Positions 34,300 through 46,851 of a stretch of 64,000 nucleotides of DNA are shown in pieces. Position numbers and translations under genes: made by a program. Each line of letters begins with the position of its first letter. Position 1 is the first letter of the stretch. This stretch comes from Heliopora coerulea (taxonomy: Eukaryota > Cnidaria > Anthozoa > Scleralcyonacea > Helioporidae): contig JASJOG010000144.1 of NCBI GenBank assembly GCA_030142905.1, forward strand, positions 434,001-498,000. Direction: 5' to 3'. The notes beneath the pieces are model-generated. The model did no database searches. It worked only from the letters and a program-made list of their open reading frames with translations, and had not been told where the DNA came from.

Positions 34300-34582
34300 T
34301 TGGTTGTTCACAAAAACCATGACCAGCCGACAACTTCAAAAAGTATAAAATAAAGCATATTCCGAAAAATAATGTCATCTTGAAAACTCAAGATATGAGT
34401 CAATACAAGATAAAACTATTGTTGAAACTGTGATATTTCGACTTTCTGAGGATGACTTTGAAATAAAGTCGAAATATCACAGTTTCAACAATAGTTTTAT
34501 CTTGTATTGACTCATATCTTGAGTTTTCAAGATGACATTATTCTTCGGAATATGCTTTATTTTATACTTTTTGGTTGTTCAC
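34300..34582. mobile_element. Foldback insertion C: about 105-bp arms, 12-bp target duplication
   Basis: TTGGTTGTTCAC flanks it (34300-34311, 34571-34582). A 28-nt unpaired tail (34312-34339) precedes the left arm. The right arm ends at 34570, against the right direct repeat. The arms differ by one base by eye. The loop reads CTGAGGATGACTTTGAAAT. The loop and stem top resemble foldback D (TTTCAGAGTCATCATCAGA in reverse). The near-identity of the arms suggests a young insertion. Confidence 0.85.
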
Positions 34583-35856
34583 TTCCGTCAAGATCTTCGG
34601 ACATTTTTCAGAAGGGATCTTTTTTAGTTACTTGTAAGAATAGTCGGTCGAAGAATGGTGTGGAAACTTTATTAACTTCAAAGCGGCTGGCAAAGAAAGA
34701 TAATGAAGCTTCGACTTATGTTGAAAGGGGCCTTACCGTTCAGAAATGGTCTTTTTTAATGGATATTTAACATTCAAATGATACGGTTGAGAGACTGAAC
34801 TCGAACGTTTCTGTTAGTTGATTGGTTAATGATTCCAAACCTCTATTATGTTGAGCACGTTGATTCTGAGCAAAAGCGAACCAAAACAAGAGTTTCCAGA
34901 CCATTCTTTGAGTCACTGATATCCGGGCATGGACATTCTTCTGCTATCATATTGGTACATTGGTATAGAAGCCGAAGTATTCAATTGTGGTGAGTACCTG
35001 AGAATTTATTACTTGCGCATGAGCATTTTCATTTATTCATAGGTATTCAGGCATCTTTTAGTGTGCTGATTACAACTTCAGCTGTTCAGTACAAGAAAAT
35101 ATGCAATTATTAACGCCAACTTCGAACTCAATACGAAACTAAATTAATTTTATTGCAACACTCGTTTAAAATTTTTGCAGGAAAGTAACAGCATAGATAC
35201 GCAAAGGCATTCAAAAGTGTCAATAGATGACCGATTCTACTATACATAGGAGAAAAAATTCTAATTAGGCATTAGATTTGTCTGGTTTGTTGCAAGTCAA
35301 TTGAAGGTCACGCGGAAACTTAACATGTATATCTCATACTGTTGACGAACTTTAGTTCACAGCACTTTGCTGATCTACATCTAATAGCTATCTGTACTGG
35401 AATCTGGTCACAATATTAACATATTCGAGGTTGACGTTAATGAAAGTATATTGCTTGGTAATGAACTGCTAAAGGTTTAGTACTCGCGCGTCGTTTTGGC
35501 TTCGACAGGTCCTTGAGTCCATCTCCGGTTGTGCTTACCTAAGTCAGTTTGGTGCCCTTGGCGTCTTTCTACTTTGGCATTTGTACTTCTGCATGTTATT
35601 CGCTTGTGTGTAGCTACTTAGGAACGTCTTGGCTTGGAATTCGGGATTCTTTTTATTGCTAGCGCAAAGTTACGTCTGGTATATTTCTGCTTGCACATTG
35701 ATACTTAGGCATTTTATTTCCCTTGTGTACAGGCCCTTTGGTTTTGGTTCGCTTCCGCGTAGGTACGTAGGCATTTTTTCCCACTTCCGCACAGGTGCCT
35801 TCATTTTTTCGCTAACGCATAGATTCTTGCGGAAGATTAAATTTCCTAATTGAAAG
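34583..35856. other. Intergenic stretch; degenerate minisatellite at its right end
   Basis: No gene recognised. From about 35480 to 35830 a degenerate tandem repeat recurs around CTTCCGCGTAGGTACGTAGG and GCATTTTTTCCC, leading into the next satellite. Confidence 0.35.
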
Positions 35857-38190
35857 ATTAGATAATTCCCATGGGATCTATTTTCCCCAAGTCCAAAATC
35901 GACCAAAATGTGATTTTGCAGTTGCTGTAATAAATCCCAGGGGAATCCCAATTCCCATGGGATTTATTACACCAAGTCAAAATGGACTAAAATTCGATTT
36001 TTCAGTTGGTGTAATAAATCCCAAGGGAATTCCAATTCCCGAGGGAATAGAAGTAAAAAGTGAAAAATTAGTCGATTCCCATGGGATTTATTACCCCAAG
36101 TCAAAATGGACCAAAATCCGACTTTTCACTTGCTGTAATAAATCCCAGGGGAATCCCAATTCCCATGGGATTTATTACACCAAGTCAAAATGGACTAAAA
36201 TTCGATTTTTCAGTTGGTGTAATAAATCCCAAGGGAATTCCAATTCCCAATGGAATTAAAGTCGAAAGTGAAAAATTAGTCGATTCCCATGGGATTTATT
36301 ACCCCAAGTCAAAATGGACCAAAATCCGACTTTTCACTTGCTGTAATAAATCCCAGGGGAATTCCAATTCCCATGGGATTTATTAGACCAAGTCAAAATG
36401 GATCAAAAATCGATTTTTCAGTTGGTGTAATAAGTCCCAGGGGAATTCCAATTCCCAAGGGAATTAAAGTCGAAAGTGAAAAACTCGTAAATTCCCAAGG
36501 GAATTCCAATTCCCATGGGATTTATTAGACCAAGTCAAAATGGATCGAAAATCGATTTTTCAGTTGGTGTAATAAATCCCAGGGGAATTCCAATTCCCAA
36601 GGGAATTAAAGTCGAAAGTGAAAAATTGGTGAATTCCCAAGAGAATTCCAATTCCCATGGGATTTATTACACCAAGTCAAAATGGACCAAAATTCGATTT
36701 TTCAGTTGGTGAGGTAAATCCCAGGGGAATTCCAATTCCTATGGGATTTATTACCCAAGTCAAAATGGACCAAAATTTAATTTTTCAGTTGGTGTAATAA
36801 ATCCCAAGGGAATTAAAGTCGAAAGTGAAAAATTCGTAAATTCCCAAGGGAATTCCAATTCCCATGGGATTTATTAGACCAAGTCAAAATGGACCAAAAT
36901 TCGATTTTTCAGTTGGTGTAATAAATCCCAGGGGAATTCCAATTCCCAAGGGAATTAAAGTCGAAAGTGAAAAATTCGTAAATTCCCAAGGGAATTCCAA
37001 TTCCCATGGGATTTATTAGACCAAATCAAAATGGACCAAAAATCGATTTTTCAGTTGGTGAAGTAAATCCCAGGAGAATTCCAATTCCTATGGGATTTAT
37101 TACCCAAGTCAAAATGGACCAAAATTTAATTTTTCAGTTGGTGTAATAAATCCCAAGGGAATTAAAGTCGAAAGTGAAAAACTCGTAAATTCCCAAGGGA
37201 ATTCCAATTCCCATGGGATTTATTAGACCAAGTCAAAATGGATCAAAAATCGATTTTTCAGTTGGTGTAATAAATCCCAGGGGAATTCCAATTCCCAAGG
37301 GAATTAAAGTCGAAAGTGAAAAACTCGTAAATTCCCAAGGGAATTCCAATTCCCATGGGATTTATTAGACCAAGTCAAAATGGATCAAAAATCGATTTTT
37401 CAGTTGGTGTAATAAATCCCAGGGGAATTCCAATTCCCAAGGGAATTAAAGTCGAAAGTGAAAAATTCGTAAATTCCCAAGGGAATTCCAATTCCCATGG
37501 GATTTATTAGACCAAGTCAAAATGGACCAAAATTCGATTTTTCAGTTGGTGTAATAAATCCCAGGGGAATTCCAATTCCCAAGGGAATTAAAGTCGAAAG
37601 TGAAAAACTCGTAAATTCCCAAGGGAATTCCAATTCCCATGGGATTTATTAGACCAAGTCAAAATGGACCAAAATTCGATTTTTCAGTTGGTGTAATAAA
37701 TCCCAGGGGAATTCCAATTCCCAAGGGAATTAAAGTCGAAAGTGAAAAATTCGTAAATTCCCAAGGGAATTCCAATTCCCATGGGATTTATTAGACCAAG
37801 TCAAAATGGACCAAAATTCGATTTTTCAGTTGGTGTAATAAATCCCAGGGGAATTCCAATTCCCAAGGGAATTAAAGTCGAAAGTGAAAAATTCGTAAAT
37901 TCCCAAGGGAATTCCAATTCCCATGGGATTTATTAGACCAAGTCAAAATGGACCAAAAATCGATTTTTCAGTTGGTGAAGTAAATCCCAGGAGAATTCCA
38001 ATTCCCATGGGATTTATTACCCCAAGTCAAAATGGACCAAAATTTAATTTTTCAGTTGGTGTAATAAATCCCAAGGGAATTTCAATTCCCAAAGGAACTA
38101 AAGTAAAAATCTAGTAAATTGCCAAAGGAATTAAAGTATAACAATATGTAAATTCCTAAAGGAATTCCAACTCACAAAGGGATTAAAGTC
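35857..38190. repeat. Satellite, about 141-bp unit with palindromic motifs
   Basis: From about 36500 the unit repeats every 140-142 bp, with shorter alternate spacings of about 84 and 124 bp before that. Each unit contains AATTCCCATGGGATTTATTA, CAAGTCAAAATGGACCAAAA, CGATTTTTCAGTTGGTGTAA and TTAAAGTCGAAAGTGAAAAA. Several words are near-palindromes (AATTCCCATGGGATT, GGGAATTCCAATTCCC). Copies decay after 38000. Because 141 is a multiple of three, open frames run through it on +; they are not genes. Confidence 0.9.
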
Positions 38191-38744
38191 AAGTGAATAA
38201 TTGGTTCACATTTATTGGACCTAATATTCCAATACATTCATTTTATTTTGTTTTATTTACAACTTTTAGAATTAAAAATTCCACAATACCCTATTTCCTC
38301 TGAACAGACCACTGGGGTCTTATTTTTTCGAGTCTCTGGACTGCCAAATTATTAGAAGAGGGAGGATGAATAGAGGCCGGGAGCTTAATAAATTTTTACT
38401 TTTAGAAATTCTTAATATAAATAAATGTAATTCTTAATGATACAAGTACATTACGCCAACACCTAAATATACCAACATTCAATTAAATGAACAAGTTTCT
38501 TCATAGGATGGCGTCACTTTGTGCTCCTCATTCCATATTGTAATGTACCAGGGGTGGGGTCTAAATAGAGAAAATAAGGTGTTTTTTTCCAATTGATTAC
38601 CAAAAAAATTAATTCCTCTCAACTAAGGAAACGATTATTGATATTTCGTGATCTAAAAGCTACACTTCGTAGAAATAAAATATTCCAACCTTTTCACTCC
38701 CTTTGCCGAAATTTAAAAATTTTCACTTCCAAGTGTCCGTTTAA

Positions 38745-41700
38745 TCAAGGGTTAATCCCATTACTTTTCGGCGACATTTTTCGACCTCTTAAAAGTGATC
38801 AAAACTTCTAAAATGATTGAAACCAGTGCAGGAGTATATTCCCTAGCCTAAACCTCCATGATTTAACCTTTCGAAAGTTTGAAATGAGTCGAGAAATGGC
38901 CAAAAGCCATGAGTTAATCCCTTTACTTTCTCGCGACATTTTTCGACATCGAAGAACCGGTCCAAACTTGTTATAAAATGATTGAAATCAGTGCACGACT
39001 AGATTCCTTAGCCTAAACCTTCGTGTTTTAAATTTATTTCGAAAATTTGACATGGGTCGAGAAATATTCAAAATCCATCGGTTAACCCCTCTACTTTTTG
39101 GTGAAATTTCTCGACCTCGAGAAGTGCGTCCAAATTTCTAGATTGATTGAAACCAGTGCAGGAGTAGATTCCTTCGCATAAACCTTCGTGTTTTAACCTT
39201 ATTTCGAAAGTTTGACATTGGTCAAGAAATGGTCAAAAGTCATGGTTTAACCCCTTTTCTTTTTGGTGACATTTTTCGACCTTTAAAAGTGGGCCTAAAC
39301 TCGTTGTAAAACCATTGAAATCAGTGTAGGAGTAGATTCGTTGGGCTAAACTTTCGCATTTTAACCTTATTTCGAAAGTGTGAGATGAGTCGAGAAATGG
39401 TCGAAAACCATGGGTTAACCCCTTTACTTTTGGTGACATTTTTCGACCTTTAAAAGTGGGCCTAAACTCGTTGTAAAACCATTGAAATCAGTGTAGGTGT
39501 AGATTCGTTGGGCTAAACTTTCGCATTTTAACCTTATTTCGAAAGTGTGAGATGGGTCGAGAAATGGTCGAAAACCATGGGTTAACCCCTTTACTTTTAG
39601 TGACATTTTTCGACCTTTAAACGTGGGCCAAAACTCGTTGTAAATCCATTGAAACCAGTGTAGGAGTAGATTCGTTGGGCTAAACTTTCGCATTTTAACC
39701 TTATTTCGAAAGTGTGAGATGGGTCGAGAAATGGTCGAAAACCATGGGTTAACCCCTTTACTTTTTGGTGACATTTTTCGACCTTTAAACGTGGGCCCAA
39801 ATTCGTTGTAAATCCATTGAAACCAGTGTAGGAGTAGATTCGTTGGCCTAAACTTTCGCATTTTAACCTTATTTCGAAAGTGTGAGATGAGTCGAGAAAT
39901 GGTCGAAAACCATGGGTTAACCCCTTTACTTTTTGGTGACATTTTTCGAGCTTAAGAAGTGGGCCAAAACTCGTTCTAAATCTATTGAAACCAGTGTAGG
40001 AGTAAATTCCTTGGCCTAAACTTTCGTATTTTAACCTTATTTCGAAAGTGTGAGATGGGTCGAGAAATGGCCGAAAACCGTGGGTTAACCCCTTTACTTT
40101 TTGGTGACATTTTTCGACCTTAAAATGTGGGCCTAAACTCGTAAATCCATTGAAACCAGTGTAGGAGTAGATTCCTTCGCATAAACCTTCCTGTTTTAAC
40201 CTTATTTCGAAAGTTTGACATGGGTCGAGAAATGGTCAAAAATCATGGGTTAACCTCTTTACTTTTTGGTGACATTTTTCGACCTTTGAAAGTGGGCCAA
40301 AACTCGATTTAAATCTATTGAAACCAGTGTAGGAGCAAATTTCCTTGGCCTAAACCTTCGTATTTTAACCTTATTTCGAAAGTGTGAGATGGGTCGAGAA
40401 ATGGTCGAAAATCATGGGTTAACCCCTTTACTTTTTGGTGACATTTTTCGACCTTAAAATGTGGGCCAAAACTCGTTGTAAATCCATTGAAACCAGTGTA
40501 GGTGTAGATTCGTTGGCCTAAACTTTCGCATTTTAACCTTATTTCGAAAGTGTGAGATGGGTCGAGAAATAATCGAAAACCATGGGTTAACCCCTTTACT
40601 TTTTGGTGACATTTTTCGACCTTTAAACGTGGGCCTAAACTCGTTGTAAATCCATTGAAACCAGTGTAGGAGTAGATTCCTTGGCCTAAATTTTCGTATT
40701 TTAACCTTATTTCGAAAGTGTGAAATGGGTCGAGAAATGGTCGAAAACCATGGGTTAACCCCTTTACTTTTTGGTGATATTTCTCGACCTTAAAATGTGG
40801 GCCTAAACTCGTTGTAAATCCATTGAAACCAGTGTAGGAGTAGATTCGTTGGCCTAAACTTTCGTATTTCAACCTTATTTCGAAAGTGCGATATGGGTCG
40901 AGAAATGGTCGAAAACCATGGGTTAACCCCTTTACTTTTTCGTGACATTTTTCGAGCTTAGAAAGTGGGCCAAAACTCGTTCTAAATCTATTGAAACCAG
41001 TGTAGGAGTAGATTCGTTGGCCAAAATTTTCGTATTTTAACCTTATTTCGAAAGTGTGAAATGGGTCGAGAAATGGTCGAAAATCATGGGTTAACCCTTT
41101 TACTTTTACGTGACATTTTTCGACCTTAAAATGTGGGCAAAAACTCGTTGAAAATCCATTGAAACCAGTGTAGAAGTAGATTCGTTGGCCTAAATTTTCG
41201 TATTTTAACCTTATTTCGAAAGTGTGAGATGGGTCGAGAAATGGTCGAAAACGATAGGTTAACCCTTTTACTTTTTCGTGACATTTTTCGAGCTTAGAAA
41301 GTGGGCCAAAACTCATTCTAAATCTATTAACACCAGTGTAGGATTAGATTCGTTGGCCTAAACTTTCTTATTTTAACCTTATTTCGAAAGTGTGAGATGG
41401 GTCGAGAAATGGTCGAAAACGATAAATTAACCCTTTTACTTTTTCGTGACATTTTTCGAGCTTAGAAAGTGGGCCAAAACTCATTCTAAATCTATTAATA
41501 CCAGTGTAGGATTAGATTCGTTGGCCTAAACTTTCGTATTTTAACCTTATTTCGAAAGTGTGAGATGGGTCGAGAAATGGTCGAAAACCATGGGTTAACC
41601 CCTTTAATTTTTTGTGATAATTTTCGACTCGAAAAGTGCATCCAAATTTCTTCTAAAATCTAAATTGATTGAAATCAGTGCAGGAGTAGATTCTTTCGCA

Positions 41701-44690
41701 TAAACCTTCCTGTTTTAACCTTATTTCGAAAGTTTGACATGGGTCGAGAAATGGTCAAAAATCATGGGTTAACCCCTTTACTTTTTGGTGACATTTTTCG
41801 ACCTTTGAAAGTGGGCCCAAACTCGATCTAAATCTGTTGAAACCAGTGTAGGAGTAAATTCCTTGGCCTAAACTTTCGTATTTTAACCTTATTTCGAAAG
41901 TTTGACATGGGTCGAGAAATGGTGGAAAACCATGGTGACATTTTTCGACCGTTAAAAGTGGGCCAAAACTCGATCTAAATCTATTGAAACCAGTGTAGGA
42001 GTAAATTCCTTGGCCTAAACTTTCGTATTTTAACCTTATTTCGAAAGTGGGAGATGGGTCGAGAAATGGTCGAAAACCATGGGTTAACCCCTTTAATTTT
42101 TTGTGATAATTTTCGACTCGAAAAGTGCGTCCAAATTTCTTCTAAAATCTAAATTGATTGAAATCAGTGCAGGAGTAGATTCCTTCGCATAAACCTTCCT
42201 GTTTTAACCTTATTTCGAAAGTTTGACATGGGTCGAGAAATGGTCAAAAATCATGGGTTAACCCCTTTACTTTTTGGTGATATTTTTCGACCTTAGAAAG
42301 TGGGCCCAAACTCCTTCTAAATCTATTGAAACCAGTGTAGGAGTAGATTTCTTGGCCTAAACTTTCGTATTTTAACCTTATTTCGAAAGTGTGAGATGGG
42401 TCGAGAAATGGTCGAAAACCATGGGTTAACGCCTTTACTTTTTGGTGATATTTTTCGACCGCGAAAAGTGCGTCCAAACTACTTCTAAATTGATTGAAAC
42501 CAGTGCAGGAGTAGATTCGTTGGCCTAAACTTTCGTATTTTAACCTTATTTCGAAGGTATGAGATGGGTCAAGAAATGGTCAAAAACGATAAATTAACCC
42601 TTTTACTTTTTCGTGACATTTTTCGAGCTTAGAAAGTGGGCCAAAACTCATTCTAAATCTATTAACACCAGTGCAGGAGTAGATTCGTTGGCCTAAACTT
42701 TCGTATTTTAACCTTATTTCGAAGGTATGAGATGGGTCAAGAAATGGTCGAAAACGATAAATTAACCCTTTTACTTTTTCGTGACATTTTTCGAGCTTAG
42801 AAAGTGGGCCAAAACTCATTCTAAATCTATTAACACCAGTGCAGGATTAGATTCGTTGGCCTAAACTTTCGTATTTTAACCTTATTTCGAAAGTGTGAGA
42901 TGGGTCGAGAAATGGTCGAAAACCATGGGTTAACCCCTTTAATTTTTTGTGATAATTTTCGACTCGAAAAGTGCATCCAAATTTCTTCTAAAATCTAAAT
43001 TGATTGAAATCAGTGCAGGAGTAGATTCTTTCGCATAAACCTTCCTGTTTTAACCTTATTTCGAAAGTTTGACATGGGTCGAGAAATGGTCAAAAATCAT
43101 GGGTTAACCCCTTTACTTTTTGGTGACATTTTTCGACCTTTGAAAGTGGGCCCAAACTCGATCTAAATCTGTTGAAACCAGTGTAGGAGTAAATTCCTTG
43201 GCCTAAACTTTCGTATTTTAACCTTATTTCGAAAGTTTGACATGGGTCGAGAAATGGTGGAAAACCATGGTGACATTTTTCGACCGTTAAAAGTGGGCCA
43301 AAACTCGATCTAAATCTATTGAAACCAGTGTAGGAGTAAATTCCTTGGCCTAAACTTTCGTGTTTTAACCTTATTTCGAAAGTGTGAGATGGGTCGAGAA
43401 ATGGTCGAAAACCATGGGTTAACCCCTTTACTTTTTGGTGACATTTTTCGACCTTAAAATGTGGGCAAAAACTCGTTGAAAATCCATTGAAACCAGTGTA
43501 GGAGTAGATTCGTTGGCCTAAACTTTCGTATTTTAACCTTATTTCGAAAGTGTGAGATGGGTCGAGAAATGGTCGAAAACCATGGGTTAACCCCTTTACT
43601 TTTTGGTGACATTTTTCGACCTTAGAAAGTGGGCCAAAACTCGTTCTAAATCTATTAACACCAGTGTAGGAGTAGATTCGTTGGCCTAAACTTTCGTATT
43701 TTAACCTTATTTCGAAAGTTTGACATGGGTCTAGAAATGGTCTAAAACCATGCGTTAACCCCTTTAATGTTTGGTGACATTTTTCCACTTCGAAACGTGG
43801 CTGAAAGTTGTTGTAAAATGAATGAAATCGGTGCATGATTAAATTGCGTCGCCTAAACCTTCGTGTTTTAACCTTATTTCGAAAGTTTGAGATGGATCGC
43901 GAAATGGTCAAAAGCCATCGGTTAACCCTATACTTTTTGGTGACATTTTTCGACCTTAAAAAGTGGGCCCAAACTCGTTCTAAAATGATTGAAATCACTA
44001 CAGGAGTAGATTTCTTAGCCTAAACCTTCGTGTTTTAACCAGCGGAAATTTAATATTACCCGTGATGGGAACTACACCGTCTAGTAATGTTTGGTGACAT
44101 TTTTCCACTTCGAAACGTGGCCGAAAGTTGTTGTAAAATGACTGAAATCAGTGCATGACTAGATTCCTTCGCCTAAACCTTCGTGTTTTAACCTTATTTC
44201 GAAAGTTTGAGAATGGTTGAAAATTGATCAAAAGCCATGGGTTAATCCCTTTACTTTTTGGTGATATCTTTCGACCTGGAAAAGTGGGTCCTAACTTGTT
44301 GTAAAATGACTGAAATCAGTGCAGGACTAGATTTCTTGGCGTAAACCGTCGTGTCTTAGCCTTCTTTCGAAAGTTTAAGATAAGTCGAAAAATGGTCAAA
44401 AACCATTGGTTCACCTCTTTATTTTTAAGTAAAATTGTTGGATCACGAAATGAAGCTTCACATTTTTTCTAAAATGATTGGAATTAAAGCACGACCAGAT
44501 TCCTTCTCCTAAACCTTCGCGTTTAAACCTTATTTCAAAAGTTTGAAATTGGTTGAAAAATTGTCAAAAATCATGGTTAACCTCTTGTTTTCTCAGTAAA
44601 ATTTTTTGACCATAAAAATTTAGCTCAAGTTTGGCTTAAAATGACTAAAATTAAACTTTCATATTTTTAGCTTGTTTTGAAAATTTGAGA
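38745..44690. repeat. 171-bp satellite, about 34 units, with higher-order duplication
   Basis: The unit runs through ACATTTTTCGACCTTAAAA, CATTGAAACCAGTGTAGGAG, CGTTGGCCTAAACTTTCG, TTTTAACCTTATTTCGAAAG and GGTTAACCCCTTTACTTTTT. The period is 169-171 bp. Units near 38.7-39.2 kb and after 43.8 kb are more diverged, as expected at array edges. A block of units is repeated at an offset of 1335 bp: the variant GACTCGAAAAGTGCATCC occurs near 41630 and 42965, and a unit truncated to AACCATGGTGACATTTTTCG occurs near 41930 and 43265. 171 equals 57 codons, so - strand frames stay open for up to 333 codons; these are by-products. Confidence 0.9.
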
Positions 44691-45297
44691 TTGTTCACTA
44701 TTTGAATTTCCAAATGGATATGAGAGCATAATTATGTATCACAACATACATCCTGTAGTCATGGCTCAGCCCTACTTATAACCTCATTAACTAAAAGAAT
44801 TAGAAGATGGCACCTGTTACTGCACAAAAGTTTGATCTGTTCAGCTCCCAAAACCTTGCAACTATTTTTCTTTGCCCATGACCCACATCATTCATAGACA
44901 TGCACCACATTGTAACTGCAGAAGGTTCATACTCTCATTCAAACTGGAAATGTAGTATCCATCCAAACCTATAAAAATTTAAAAAAAATCTATAATAATT
45001 ATTGTGATACTAAGAGATCATTATGATGTTGATCAACATGTCAACATTTCAATGTACTGATAACGATCTTATTTGCAATGAATGGAAAAGTAATGTCAGC
45101 TATTTGAATTTGAGTTTCACTTTTTGAGTAGGTAATTGAAGCAACACTGCTGTTTACATACCAATTGAAGGACAGCCTTTGCTATACAGTTTGTGCAATT
45201 ACACACTTGATAAACCAGTTGAAGTAAGCCTTACATTTTCTGGCTCAAAGATCTCACTTTGACTACTAAAACAGCACAGTATTACAACAGCTAGATT
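44691..45297. other. Unique stretch after the satellite
   Basis: AT-rich, with no gene, RNA or repeat recognised. Confidence 0.35.
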
Positions 45298-45471
45298 AAC
45301 CCTTTAATGCCCAAGGCTCATCCCTGTGACAAGAAAAATCATCTGGTGTTAGCCAGAATAAAATACAAAAGTATGGCCTTGCCCCTTAATGGGTGCATTT
45401 TGGTATATTTTACTCTGGCTAATGCCAGATGATCTTACTTGTCATAATGATGAGCCCTGGGTGTTAAAGGC
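45298..45471. repeat. Two palindromic dispersed repeats head to head
   Basis: A forward copy (45298-45394: CCCTTTAATGCCCAAGGCTC to CTTGCCCCTTAATGGG) is followed directly by an inverted one (45395-45471: TTTTACTCTGGCTAATGCCA to GAGCCCTGGGTGTTAAAGG). This is the best-preserved pair of the family in the window. Confidence 0.7.
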
Positions 45472-45594
45472 AAGGTTCAAATTAATTATTGAAAAACAGT
45501 TCATGATGTTCAGCAATTTAAAGCTCTATTACGAAGATTACAGTTTACCACCCATCCTCATAACAACAATAGACTTTGTTGAATTTAAGCAAAC

Positions 45595-46177
45595 ATTTAA
45601 TGTTATCACAATATAAAGATCAGAGCCCAGCTCAGAATTCTTAAGCGTATTGCCACAGTGAAAGAGGCAAGTTGAAAAGTTTTAAAACATGTTTACTGAT
45701 ATTTCATTGTAGCATGTAACATCTTTGGAGTGTAGGTTTACAGGGATGAGAAAAAACTATATATGTGAATCTATAATTACATACTGGAATAATTAGATGG
45801 CTAACCAATAGAAAACTGGGAGACATGACCGTGACTTATGCCCGTCCTATGACAGTGACAGTGACTTAAGACAGTGACTTAGAGGTGACTTATGCCTGTC
45901 ACTTTCTGTCACATCTCCCAGTTTTCTATTGGTTAGCCATCTAATTATTCCAGTATGTAATCATAGATGCATATAAATATAGTTTTTTCTCAGCCCTGTA
46001 AACCTACACTCTGAAGACATTGCACGCTGCAACAAAACATCAGTAAACATGTTTTAAAACTTTTCGACTTGCCTCTTTCACTATGGCGATACACTTAAGA
46101 ATTCTGAGCTGGACTCTGATCTTTATATTGTGATTATGCTTTCTGCCCGGAAAATCAATAGCCAAGATTTAATGTTA
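45595..46177. mobile_element. Foldback insertion E: about 225-bp arms, 11-bp target duplication
   Basis: ATTTAATGTTA flanks it (45595-45605, 46167-46177). The left arm starts directly after the left repeat (45606) and runs to about 45830. The right arm spans about 45908-46133. A 33-nt unpaired tail (46134-46166) precedes the right repeat. The 77-bp loop region holds several GTGACTTA words. The arms share CTTTGGAGTGTAGGTTTACA and ATTGGTTAGCCATCTAATTA with scattered differences. Confidence 0.8.
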
Positions 46178-46851
46178 CATTTAAGTTATTCCTCATTTAC
46201 AAAAAAGAAGCAGAAATATTTCATCACATATGTCCAAAACTTCTAGTTCGCAATAGAAGTTTTGAAAGCACAGGTATTAGCCACAATTATAGCAAGGAAA
46301 TGCCATGGAAGTATTTCCTTAAACATTTCAAGGTAACAGACGTAATGAACAGAATTTCAAATGTTGAAATTTAATGGACATTTCTGCATTTGAGTTAGAT
46401 ATTAAGATCAGTAAAGCCTTTTCTAACACATTGAAGTCAAATCAAATTCAAATACATGTAATTTTACCACTTTGTTACAGTATTTACCCTTGCTTTCTTT
46501 GGCGTGTTTATGAGCCCAAATAATTGTACAAGAAAATATTGCATAACAGACAAATTTGACAGAACTAACAGTAATTCTGCAAAAAAATATGGTAAATTCC
46601 CAATACAAATTCATTTAGTGAACAATCACATTGTGATCAGAAAATATATCAACACTCACAAAATATACCAAGGAATCATGACTATTGCAGTATGCCAGCC
46701 ATATCAGAAAGTTCCGATTTGTGATTTTACTCAAATTTAAACAAAAATTCCAGGTGTGAAAGTCATAATTTGATTCACGAATCATGAATTGTTATTTTGG
46801 ACCTTGAAAGATTTGAACACTGTCTCCTTAATATGGGTTAAAGAAATATGG

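Noticed and set aside
35957..38114. Several + strand proteins of 60-100 residues
   Set aside because: All are readings of the 141-bp satellite.
40315..41316. Long - strand protein gene
   Set aside because: It is a read-through of the 171-bp satellite. Other units of the same array carry frame-breaking changes, and no domain, splice site or start context supports it.
38745..44690. CENP-B box in the 171-bp unit
   Set aside because: TTTCGAAAG was compared with the box pattern; the required A and CGGG positions are not met.
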